Below, in pieces: positions 53,049 through 60,530 of a DNA stretch of 64,000 nucleotides. The DNA is taken from the NCBI RefSeq assembly GCF_041435055.1, contig NZ_CP108002.1:2790001-2854000 (forward strand), given 5' to 3'. This DNA comes from Streptomyces sp. NBC_00341 (GTDB lineage: Bacteria; Actinomycetota; Actinomycetes; Streptomycetales; Streptomycetaceae). Numbering within the stretch: the stretch's first letter is position 1; each line of letters starts with the position of its first letter. The translations under genes and the position numbers were made by a program. The notes under the pieces are model-generated. The model was not told the origin of the DNA. It did no database searches and saw only the letters and a list, made by a program, of their open reading frames with translations.

Positions 53049-53951
53049 ATGACCACCACCAGCCTGACCAGGCCGCAGACCGTCACGGCGAGCCGCGGAG
53101 ACGGCCGCGACGCGGCCAGACACCGCCGCAAGCGCATCCTGAACTGGATCGCGGTCCACTCCGTGGCCCTCGCGCTCGCCCTCTTCTTCGTCCTGCCGTT
53201 CGTCTTCGTCTTCCTCACCTCGGTGATGAGCGACGGGCAGGCGATGAGCGGCGACCTGTGGCCGGACTCCTGGCACTGGTCGAACTACTCGGCCGTCTTC
53301 CACACCCCGGGATTCCTCGACTGGTGGCGCAACTCGCTGATGTACGCCGTGGTGGGCACCGTGTTCACGGTCTGCTCCTCGGTGCCGGTCGCCTACGCGC
53401 TGGCCAAGTTCCGCTTCCGCGGCCGGCGCACCGCGATGATCCTCGTCATCTCCACGATGATGCTGCCGCCGCAGGTCATCATCATCCCGATGTACCTGGT
53501 GTGGGCGCAGCAGTTCCACCTCTCGGGCTCGCTGTGGCCGCTGATCATCCCGATGGCGTTCGGCGACGCGTACTCGATCTTCCTGCTGCGGCAGTTCCTG
53601 CTCACCATCCCGCAGGAGTACATCGAGTCGGCGAAGGTCGACGGCTGCGGTGAGCTGCGCACCCTGCTCAAGATCGTCGTACCGATGGCCAAGCCCGGGA
53701 TCGCGGCCGTGGCGCTCTTCCAGTTCTTCTACTGCTGGAACGACTACTTCGGCCCGCAGATCTACGCCGCGCAGAACCCCGGCGCCTGGACCCTGAGCTA
53801 CGGCCTGGAGTCCTTCAAGAGCGCCCACGCGGTCAACTGGAACATGACCATGGCCGCGACGCTGCTCGTCATGGCGCCGGTCATCATCGTGTTCTTCTTC
53901 GCACAGAAGGCCTTCGTAGAAGGCGTCACCCTCACCGGAGTAAAGGGCTGA
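53049..53951 (+). CDS. csnG: Sugar ABC permease CsnG
   Basis: This 300-residue MalG-type permease has the EAA-like loop ESAKVDGCGELRTLLKIVVP between helices 4 and 5, and a typical C-terminus (AQKAFVEGVTLTGVKG). It starts 1 bp after the csnF stop, so translation is coupled. No ATPase gene follows. In Streptomyces such importers share the ATPase MsiK, encoded elsewhere. Confidence 0.94.
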   Translation: MTTTSLTRPQTVTASRGDGRDAARHRRKRILNWIAVHSVALALALFFVLPFVFVFLTSVMSDGQAMSGDLWPDSWHWSNYSAVFHTPGFLDWWRNSLMYAVVGTVFTVCSSVPVAYALAKFRFRGRRTAMILVISTMMLPPQVIIIPMYLVWAQQFHLSGSLWPLIIPMAFGDAYSIFLLRQFLLTIPQEYIESAKVDGCGELRTLLKIVVPMAKPGIAAVALFQFFYCWNDYFGPQIYAAQNPGAWTLSYGLESFKSAHAVNWNMTMAATLLVMAPVIIVFFFAQKAFVEGVTLTGVKG

Positions 53952-53956
53952 GAACC

Positions 53957-55222
53957 ATGAAGCTCGCAGTAGTTGGTGGCGGGTCCACCTACACACCTGA
54001 ACTGATCGACGGATTCGCACGGCTGCGGGACACCCTGCCGGTCGAGGAGCTGGTGCTCGTCGACCCGGCGGCCGACCGGCTCGAACTCGTCGGGGGCCTC
54101 GCGCGGCGGATCTTCGCCAAGCAGGGCCACCCCGGCCGGATCGTCACCACCACCGACATCGACGCGGGGGTGGCCGACGCGGACGCGGTACTGCTCCAGC
54201 TCCGGGTGGGCGGCCAGGCCGCCCGTGCCAAGGACGAGGCGTGGCCGCTGGAGTGCGGCTGCGTCGGGCAGGAGACCACCGGCGCCGGCGGCCTCGCCAA
54301 GGCCATGCGCACCGTCCCGGTCGTCCTGGACATCGCGGAGCGCGTCCGGCGCACCAACCCGAACGCGTGGATCATCGACTTCACCAACCCCGTCGGCATC
54401 GTGACCCGGGCGCTGCTCCAGGCCGGTCACAAGACCGTCGGCCTGTGCAACGTGGCGATCGGCTTCCAGCGCAAGTTCGCGGCGCTGCTCGACGTGACCC
54501 CGGGTGAGGTGCACCTCGACCACGTCGGGCTGAACCACCTGACCTGGGAGACCGGGGTGCGCCTCGGCGGCCCCGGGGGTGAGAACGTGCTGCCCCGGCT
54601 GATCGCGGAGCACGGCGACGCGATCGCGGACGACCTGCACATGCCGCGGGCGATCGTGGACCGTCTCGGCGTCGTCCCCTCGTACTACCTGCGCTACTTC
54701 TACGCGCACGACGAGGTCGTGCGGGAGCTGGGCACCAAGCCCTCGCGGGCCGTCGAGGTCGCCGCGATGGAGAAGGAACTGCTCGCCATGTACGGCGACC
54801 CGGCGCTGGACGAGAAGCCCGCGCTGCTCGCCAAGCGCGGCGGCGCCTTCTACTCGGAGGCGGCCGTGGACCTGGCCGCCTCGCTGCTGGGCGACGGCGG
54901 TTCCACCCACCAGGTGGTCAACACGTACAACAACGGGACGCTGCCGTTCCTGCCGGACGACGCGGTGATCGAGGTACAGGCCTCGGTGGACCGGACGGGT
55001 GCGACGCCGCTCGCCGTGGCGCCGCTCGACCCGCTCTACGCCGGGCTCATCGGCAATGTGACGGCGTACGAGGACCTCGCGCTGGAGGCCGCGCTGCGCG
55101 GGGGCCGCGACCGGGTGTTCAAGGCCCTGCTCGCGCACCCCCTGATCGGCCAGTTCGAGTACGCGGAAGCGCTCACGGACAAGCTGATCGCGCACAACCG
55201 GGAGCACCTCCCGTGGGCGTGA
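53957..55222 (+). CDS. csnH: GH4 family glycosidase CsnH
   Basis: This 421-residue family 4 glycosidase uses NAD+ and a divalent metal for hydrolysis through redox chemistry. MKLAVVGGGSTYTPELIDG binds NAD. IIDFTNPVGIVTRAL includes the substrate-phosphate Asn; GLCNVAIG supplies the metal-binding Cys and GLNHLTW the His. The csn context implies cleavage of imported glucosamine oligosaccharides, phosphorylated or not. It starts 5 bp after csnG and overlaps csnK by 10 bp. Confidence 0.94.
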   Translation: MKLAVVGGGSTYTPELIDGFARLRDTLPVEELVLVDPAADRLELVGGLARRIFAKQGHPGRIVTTTDIDAGVADADAVLLQLRVGGQAARAKDEAWPLECGCVGQETTGAGGLAKAMRTVPVVLDIAERVRRTNPNAWIIDFTNPVGIVTRALLQAGHKTVGLCNVAIGFQRKFAALLDVTPGEVHLDHVGLNHLTWETGVRLGGPGGENVLPRLIAEHGDAIADDLHMPRAIVDRLGVVPSYYLRYFYAHDEVVRELGTKPSRAVEVAAMEKELLAMYGDPALDEKPALLAKRGGAFYSEAAVDLAASLLGDGGSTHQVVNTYNNGTLPFLPDDAVIEVQASVDRTGATPLAVAPLDPLYAGLIGNVTAYEDLALEAALRGGRDRVFKALLAHPLIGQFEYAEALTDKLIAHNREHLPWA

Positions 55223-56187
55223 ACGGATCGGTCCTCGCGATCGACGCGGGGAACAGCAAGACCGATGTGGCACTGATCGGTGCGGACGGCACGGTGCTGT
55301 CCACGGCCCGCGGCGGCGGCTTCCAGCCGCCCGTGGTCGGCATCGGCACGGCCGTGGACGCGCTCGGCGCCGCGGTGGAGCGGGCGCTGGCCTCGGCCGG
55401 CGTGGGTACGGAGAGCGTCGCGCACGTGTCGGCCTGCCTCGCCAACGCCGACCTGCCGGTCGAGGAGGAGCAGCTGACCGAGGCCCTGGGCGAACGGAGC
55501 TGGGGCCGCACCGTGGAGGTGCGCAACGACACCTTCGCGATCCTGCGGGCCGGGGTGGACGAGCCGCGCGGCGTGGCGGTGGTGTGCGGCGCGGGGATCA
55601 ACTGCGTCGGCATGGTGCCGGACGGGCGCACCGCGCGCTTCCCCGCCATCGGCCGGATATCCGGTGACTGGGGCGGGGGTTCGGGTCTGGCGGAGGAGGC
55701 GCTGTGGTTCGCCTCGCGGGCGGAGGACGGCCGGGGTGAGCCGACCGAGCTGGCCCGTACGCTGCCCGCTCACTTCGGGCTCGGTTCGATGTACGCGCTG
55801 ATAGAGGCGCTGCATCTGGGCCGGATCGCGTTCGAGCGGCGGCACGAGCTGACGCCGGTGCTCTTCGCGACCTGCGCGGCCGGTGACCCGGTGGCGCGCG
55901 GCCTCGTGGACCGGCTGGCGGAGGAGGTCGTGGCGATGGCCTCGGTCGCCCTCGCCCGGCTCGGTCTGCTGGACGAGCGGGCCCCGGTGGTACTGGGCGG
56001 CAGCGTGCTGGCCGCGCGCCATCCGCTGCTGGACGGCCGGATATCCGAGCTCCTCGCGGTGCGGGCCCCGAAGGCGGTGGTCCGGGTGGTCGAGGAGTCC
56101 CCGGTGCTGGGCGCGGGGCTGCTGGGCCTGGACCACACGGGTGCGGTGCCCGAGGTGCACGAGAGGCTGCGGGCGCAGTACGCCTGA
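55213..56187 (+). CDS. csnK: BadF/BadG-type sugar kinase CsnK
   Basis: This 324-residue ASKHA-fold kinase has the phosphate-1 loop AIDAGNSKTDVAL near the N-terminus, GVAVVCGAGINCVG as phosphate-2 loop, GDWGGGSGLAEEALW and an adenosine loop (VVLGGSVLAA). The family includes N-acetylglucosamine and glucosamine kinases. In the csn operon it phosphorylates glucosamine released from chitosan oligomers. GTG 55213 has GGAG 8 bases upstream and overlaps csnH by 10 bp. A terminator hairpin follows. Confidence 0.93.
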   Translation: MGVNGSVLAIDAGNSKTDVALIGADGTVLSTARGGGFQPPVVGIGTAVDALGAAVERALASAGVGTESVAHVSACLANADLPVEEEQLTEALGERSWGRTVEVRNDTFAILRAGVDEPRGVAVVCGAGINCVGMVPDGRTARFPAIGRISGDWGGGSGLAEEALWFASRAEDGRGEPTELARTLPAHFGLGSMYALIEALHLGRIAFERRHELTPVLFATCAAGDPVARGLVDRLAEEVVAMASVALARLGLLDERAPVVLGGSVLAARHPLLDGRISELLAVRAPKAVVRVVEESPVLGAGLLGLDHTGAVPEVHERLRAQYA

Positions 56188-56211
56188 CGCGGTGTGACCT
56201 CGCAGGGCAAC

Positions 56212-56249
56212 AGGGGCGTCCCGTAGCATTCGTGCTTCGGGGCGCCCCT
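56212..56249 (+). terminator. Terminator of the csn operon
   Basis: A 12-bp stem (56212-56223 with 56238-56249, one G-T pair) and a 14-nt loop start 25 bp after csnK. Confidence 0.7.
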
Positions 56250-56297
56250 TCCGCAAGGGAACCGATCAGCCGCCCCGAACGTGTTCCTTGTTGGGGA

Positions 56298-56329
56298 GAT
56301 CGGTACGACTTCGGATCGGTACCACTTCG
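56298..56329. repeat. 16-bp tandem repeat
   Basis: GATCGGTACGACTTCG (56298-56313) is followed head to tail by a copy with one change (56314-56329). It lies upstream of the GlnX-like gene and could be a direct-repeat operator. Confidence 0.65.
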
Positions 56330-56543
56330 GGGGATTGCGACGTCGATCGTCTTGATCGGCGGCGTCGGCCTTGATCGAATGCTGTTGGCCGCGGCTGCCT
56401 GCGGGGGTCTGCGTTCATGGACCGGTGCAGGATCCGGGCGTTCGCTGTGTGGACGTCGTTGCCTGCGGCCATACTTCTGGCCGGGTACCAGTCCCCCGAT
56501 CGGCCGGGGGGCGGCCGCCGTCAGTGACCGAGGGGGAGGTCGA

Positions 56544-57959
56544 GTGACACACCCGCCGAATGTGCGGCCCGCGCCGCCGCGACGCGCGCCGGAGCAGGCG
56601 CCCGCGCCGGTGCCCGCAGCCGTGCCGCCGCAGCGCAGTGGCCGCGCGGTGGTCACGGACCGGCTGCGCGCCGCTGCGACGACCGAACCGGGCCGGCTCC
56701 AGATCATCGGGGCGGTACTGGCCCTGCTCGTCGTCGCGTTCGGGGCCGTGACGGCGTTCGAGGTCTCCGGCCGGGCGGCCTCCGCCGACGACGTGGTGAC
56801 GCACAGTCAGCCGCTCAGCGCGGACGCCGCCGACATCTACAGCTCGCTGGCCGACGCCGACGCCGCGGCGGCGAGCGGCTTCCTGGCCGGGCCGCAGGAG
56901 CCGGCCAAGGTCCACGACAAGTACGTGGCGGACATCGACGAGGCCGCCCGGCTGCTGGTGAAGGCCGCGGCCAACACGGACTCCTCGACGAAGTCCGGCC
57001 ACGAGATCACCACCCTCAACAAGGAACTCCCGCGCTACACCGGGCTGATCGAGCGGGCCCGCGCGAGCAACCGGCAGGGGCTGCCGCTGGGCGGCGCCTA
57101 TCTCCGGTACGCGAACCAGAAGATGGCCAACGACATGCTGCCGGCCGCCGAGCGGCTGTACGCGGCGGAGACCGGCCGGCTCGGCCAGGACTACGACTCC
57201 GCCCGCACCTGGCCGTTCTTCTCGCTCGGCATCGGTGTGATCGCGCTGATCGTGCTGCTCTGGGCCCAGCGGCGCAACTTCCACCGGACGAACCGGGTGC
57301 TCAACCACGGCCTGCTGGCCGCGACCGCGGCTTCGCTGGTGGTCCTGCTGTGGCTGGCGGTGGGGCATTCGGTGGCCCGCTCCGACCTGTCCGACGCCAA
57401 CACCCGCGGGCAGCAGTCCCTGGACGTGCTCAACCGGGCGCGCATCGACTCGCTGAAGGCGCGCGCCAACGAGACCCTCACCGTGGTCGCCCGGGGTGCG
57501 GTGCTCACCGCGGACGGGAAGAACGACAAGTACGAGACCGACTACGGCACGGGCATGAAGGCACTCGTCGAGGAGCTGGACAAGGCCGCGAAGCTCGCCG
57601 AGGACACCCACGACACCGTGGGCGGCGAACCGGTGGCGAAGGCCATCACGGGTGTCACCGAGTGGCAGAGCCGCCACCGGACCGCCCGCAAGACCGACGA
57701 CAGCGGCGACTACGACACCGCACTGACCCAGATCATCGGGACGGCGGACTCGACCAAGGGCTCGACCGGTGAGTCGTTCAGCCGGGTGGACGACGCGCTG
57801 AAGCGGGCGCTCGCCCATGAGCAGGAAGAGTTCACCCAGGCCGCGCGGGACGGGCGCGGTGCGCTGGGCGGGCTGCCGATAGGCGCGGCGGCCCTCGCCG
57901 TGCTGGGCGCGGTCGCCGCGATCGTCGGAGTCAACCGCAGGCTCTCGGAGTTCCGGTGA
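56544..57959 (+). CDS. glnX: GlnX-like four-helix membrane sensor
   Basis: This 471-residue membrane protein has a Pro-rich N-terminal tail and four helices: IIGAVLALLVVAFGAVTAF, FFSLGIGVIALIVLLWAQ, AATAASLVVLLWLAVGHS and GLPIGAAALAVLGAVAAIVG. Two long helical extracytoplasmic domains lie between helices 1-2 and 3-4. This doubled layout and its position before a solute-binding protein and PknG match mycobacterial GlnX, which passes a signal from GlnH across the membrane to PknG. GTG 56544 has GGGGGAGG upstream. The assignment rests on topology and context. Confidence 0.82.
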   Translation: MTHPPNVRPAPPRRAPEQAPAPVPAAVPPQRSGRAVVTDRLRAAATTEPGRLQIIGAVLALLVVAFGAVTAFEVSGRAASADDVVTHSQPLSADAADIYSSLADADAAAASGFLAGPQEPAKVHDKYVADIDEAARLLVKAAANTDSSTKSGHEITTLNKELPRYTGLIERARASNRQGLPLGGAYLRYANQKMANDMLPAAERLYAAETGRLGQDYDSARTWPFFSLGIGVIALIVLLWAQRRNFHRTNRVLNHGLLAATAASLVVLLWLAVGHSVARSDLSDANTRGQQSLDVLNRARIDSLKARANETLTVVARGAVLTADGKNDKYETDYGTGMKALVEELDKAAKLAEDTHDTVGGEPVAKAITGVTEWQSRHRTARKTDDSGDYDTALTQIIGTADSTKGSTGESFSRVDDALKRALAHEQEEFTQAARDGRGALGGLPIGAAALAVLGAVAAIVGVNRRLSEFR

Positions 57960-59023
57960 CAGGGGGAGCGATGACAGGGAAGGACGAGCCCACGACGGGG
58001 CCCGCGGGCCCGCTGCGCAGGCTGCGCGGCTGGGGCGGTGTGACCGCCATGGCCGTGGCCTGCGCGATGACGGCGGCACTGACCCTGCTGCCGCTCTCCC
58101 ACCGCGGCGGCGCCGCCTTCGACGAGGGGCTCTCGGGACCGGGCACGGCACGGGCCGTGCAGGCGCGGGCCGACGACTGCACCGACCCGGACGCCAGCCT
58201 GCCGCCGTCCGTCTCCGGCGGCGACACCATCGACCGCATCAAGGCGCGCGGGAAGCTGATCGCGGGCGTCGACCAGAACAGCTTCCAGTGGGGGTACCGC
58301 AATCCGGAGTCCCGGGATCTCGAAGGCTTCGACATCGATCTGGTGCGGGCCATCGCCAAGGACATCCTGGGCGACCCCGACGACGTGATCTTCCGGGCGA
58401 TCCCCACCAACCAGCGCATCGCCGCCCTGGAGAACGACAAGGTCGACGTCGTCGTCCGGACGATGACGATCAACTGCGCCCGGCTCGACCAGGTCTCGTT
58501 CTCCACCGCCTACTTCCAGGCCGGGCAGCAGGTCCTGGCGCCCAAGGAATCCACGATCACCGGTTACAACTCCTCGCTGGCCGGCAAGCGGGTCTGTACC
58601 GCGGAGGGGTCCACGGCGTACGAGGCCCTGGAGAAGCGGTCGTTCGGCTCGGTGTTCAAGGACAAGCACGACGGCACCGACGCCGACGAGGACCTGCTCA
58701 CCGTCCCCAACCAGCTGGACTGCCTGGTGCGGCTCCAGATGGGCGAGGTCGACGCGATCGTCACGGACAACGCCCTGGCGGCCGGCCAGGCCGCCCAGGA
58801 CCCGGCCGTGGAGCTCAAGGGCGACAAGCCCTTCACCACCGAGTACTACGGCGTGGCCACGAAGAAGGGTGCGGACGACCTGGTGGCCCGGGTCAACCAG
58901 GTGCTGGTCGACTACCGGGCCGGCGGCAAGAACAGCCCCTGGATGCGGTCCTACCGCAACTGGCTGCAGGACGGTCTGCCCGGAATCACGGCACCGCCGG
59001 TGCCCAAGTACCGCAGCAACTAG
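57956..59023 (+). CDS. glnH: GlnH-like amino acid binding protein
   Basis: This 355-residue protein has an N-terminal membrane anchor (VTAMAVACAMTAALTLLPLS) and a bacterial solute-binding family 3 domain: DTIDRIKARGKLIAGVDQN, LEGFDIDLVRAIAKDILG, VVVRTMTINCARLDQVSFS and KRVCTAEGSTAYE. Mycobacterial GlnH binds Asp, Glu and Asn and signals through GlnX to PknG. No convincing lipobox is seen, so it is probably membrane-anchored. Four Cys in the mature part could form disulfides. GTG 57956 overlaps the glnX stop and has GGAG 5 bases upstream; ATG 57971 is an alternative. Confidence 0.85.
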   Translation: MTGGAMTGKDEPTTGPAGPLRRLRGWGGVTAMAVACAMTAALTLLPLSHRGGAAFDEGLSGPGTARAVQARADDCTDPDASLPPSVSGGDTIDRIKARGKLIAGVDQNSFQWGYRNPESRDLEGFDIDLVRAIAKDILGDPDDVIFRAIPTNQRIAALENDKVDVVVRTMTINCARLDQVSFSTAYFQAGQQVLAPKESTITGYNSSLAGKRVCTAEGSTAYEALEKRSFGSVFKDKHDGTDADEDLLTVPNQLDCLVRLQMGEVDAIVTDNALAAGQAAQDPAVELKGDKPFTTEYYGVATKKGADDLVARVNQVLVDYRAGGKNSPWMRSYRNWLQDGLPGITAPPVPKYRSN

Positions 59024-59089
59024 GGCCTGGTCCTCGGATCAGGCGGAACCTGCCGGGCCCGTCCGGCAGGGAGAGCGGAGAGGTGATCG

Positions 59090-60421
59090 ATGGGCGTCGC
59101 GGGCCCCTTCCCCAGCTACGCGGCCCGGCCCCCCGGCCCGGTCATGGACCGGGACGAGGCGGACCGTGCGCTGGCCCGGCTCGGCGCGGAGCACGAGGCG
59201 ATCGAGACCTCGCTGCTCGCCCTGCAGGACCACGCCGGACGCCGGCTCCTGGAGGGCGCGGAGCTGACCGGTGTCACCAGGGAGCGCTGGAGCGTCACCG
59301 AGCAGTCGATCACGCTGCTGTGGAGCTATTTCGACGCCTACGCGGGGGTGCTGCACCAGGCCCGCGAGGTGCGGGCCCGGCGGCGCCACCCGAACCGGGA
59401 CGATCTGACGGCCCTGACCGAACTGCTGCGCGGCGACGGCGTCACGGTGGCGCATGCCGCCGCCCGGCCCGATCCGTCGATCACCGGCCCGGCCCGGCTC
59501 TCCGAGCGGTTCACGCTGGCGGAGCTGGTCAACCGGATGAACGAGCTGTACGCCCGCTCGCTGGACATGGTCGTCGCCTCCGACTCCGTGTGGTCGGCGA
59601 TGCCCGCCCGGATAGATCTGCTCGCCGCCGAACTGCGCCGCACCAGCTCGCTGGCCCACTCGGTCGGGGTGCGGCCGGGCGAGCACCCGTCGGGGGACGA
59701 TCTGGAGTCGATCACCCAGGAGCTGACCACGCTGCGGGTGCAGGTGATCTCCGATCCGCTGGCGTTCTGGCTGCCGGGTCCCGGCAGTTCGGCGCCCGGC
59801 GGCGGACGCCCCGACACCACGCGCTACGACCGCGCGGCCCGCGCGCTGGACGAGGTCCGGCGGGAGATCGAGGCGGTGCTCGCGGTCCGGCAGGACGCGG
59901 AGCAGCGGCTGGTCCAGCTGCGCGACGTGCTCTCCCGGGCGGACCGGACGCTGGCCGAGGCCCGCTCCGCGCGCGGCGAGGTGCTGGCCAAGATCGCCGC
60001 GTCCGAGGTGCCCGCGGTCAACGGCCCGCCCACCGCGCTCCAGGAGCGTCTCGCCGCTGCCTCCGAGTACCGCAGGCATGCGCAGTGGCACCGGCTCTCG
60101 CCGCTCCTGGAGACCCTGGAGCGGCAGGCGGAGGAGGAGTTGCTGCGGGCCAGGGAGCAGCTGACCGCGGTCACCGCCCCGCTGGCCGTGCGGGCGGAGC
60201 TGCGTGGCCGGCTGGACGCGTACAAGGCGAAGGTGGCCCGGCACGGTCTGGCGGAGGACCCGGTGCTGATCGAGCGGTACGACGCGGCGCGCCGGATGCT
60301 GTGGAGCGCGCCCTGCGATCTGCGGGTCGCCGCCCAGGCGGTGCAGCGTTATCAGGACGCGGCGCTGGAACTGCTGGGGCAGCGGCGCGCGTCGGGACCA
60401 GAAGACCGGCGGGGCCAGTGA
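59090..60421 (+). CDS. Coiled-coil cytoplasmic protein of PknG operon
   Basis: This 443-residue protein is almost wholly helical, without membrane segments or signal. Long heptad-like stretches occur at about residues 240-310 (RAARALDEVRREIEAVLAVR, then RLVQLRDVLSRADRTLAEAR) and 340-390. I know no named family for it. Its place between the binding protein and the kinase suggests a scaffold or adaptor of the signalling complex. Mycobacterial pknG operons have no counterpart between glnH and pknG. GAGAGG precedes ATG 59090. Confidence 0.75.
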   Translation: MGVAGPFPSYAARPPGPVMDRDEADRALARLGAEHEAIETSLLALQDHAGRRLLEGAELTGVTRERWSVTEQSITLLWSYFDAYAGVLHQAREVRARRRHPNRDDLTALTELLRGDGVTVAHAAARPDPSITGPARLSERFTLAELVNRMNELYARSLDMVVASDSVWSAMPARIDLLAAELRRTSSLAHSVGVRPGEHPSGDDLESITQELTTLRVQVISDPLAFWLPGPGSSAPGGGRPDTTRYDRAARALDEVRREIEAVLAVRQDAEQRLVQLRDVLSRADRTLAEARSARGEVLAKIAASEVPAVNGPPTALQERLAAASEYRRHAQWHRLSPLLETLERQAEEELLRAREQLTAVTAPLAVRAELRGRLDAYKAKVARHGLAEDPVLIERYDAARRMLWSAPCDLRVAAQAVQRYQDAALELLGQRRASGPEDRRGQ

Positions 60422-60530
60422 GGATGCTGGTGCCCGAGGGGCATCCGCCGGGCCGGCCGGGCCGTGGCGGGACAGGCGGTATCGGAGCGACGTGGCCGCT
60501 GCGGCGGCGGGGCGAACAGGGGGAATGACC

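Larger units (their letters stand above)
56188..56543. other. 356-bp promoter region of the PknG operon
   Basis: This gap holds the csnK terminator and a 16-bp tandem repeat, and must contain the promoter of the signalling operon. Several CGATC/GATCG words occur near 56340-56380. I see no gene. Confidence 0.5.

Noticed and set aside
60424..60528. Short ORF between the coiled-coil gene and pknG
   Set aside because: About 34 codons, Gly/Arg/Pro-rich, and no own ribosome binding site apart from the gene junction. Not convincing as a gene.
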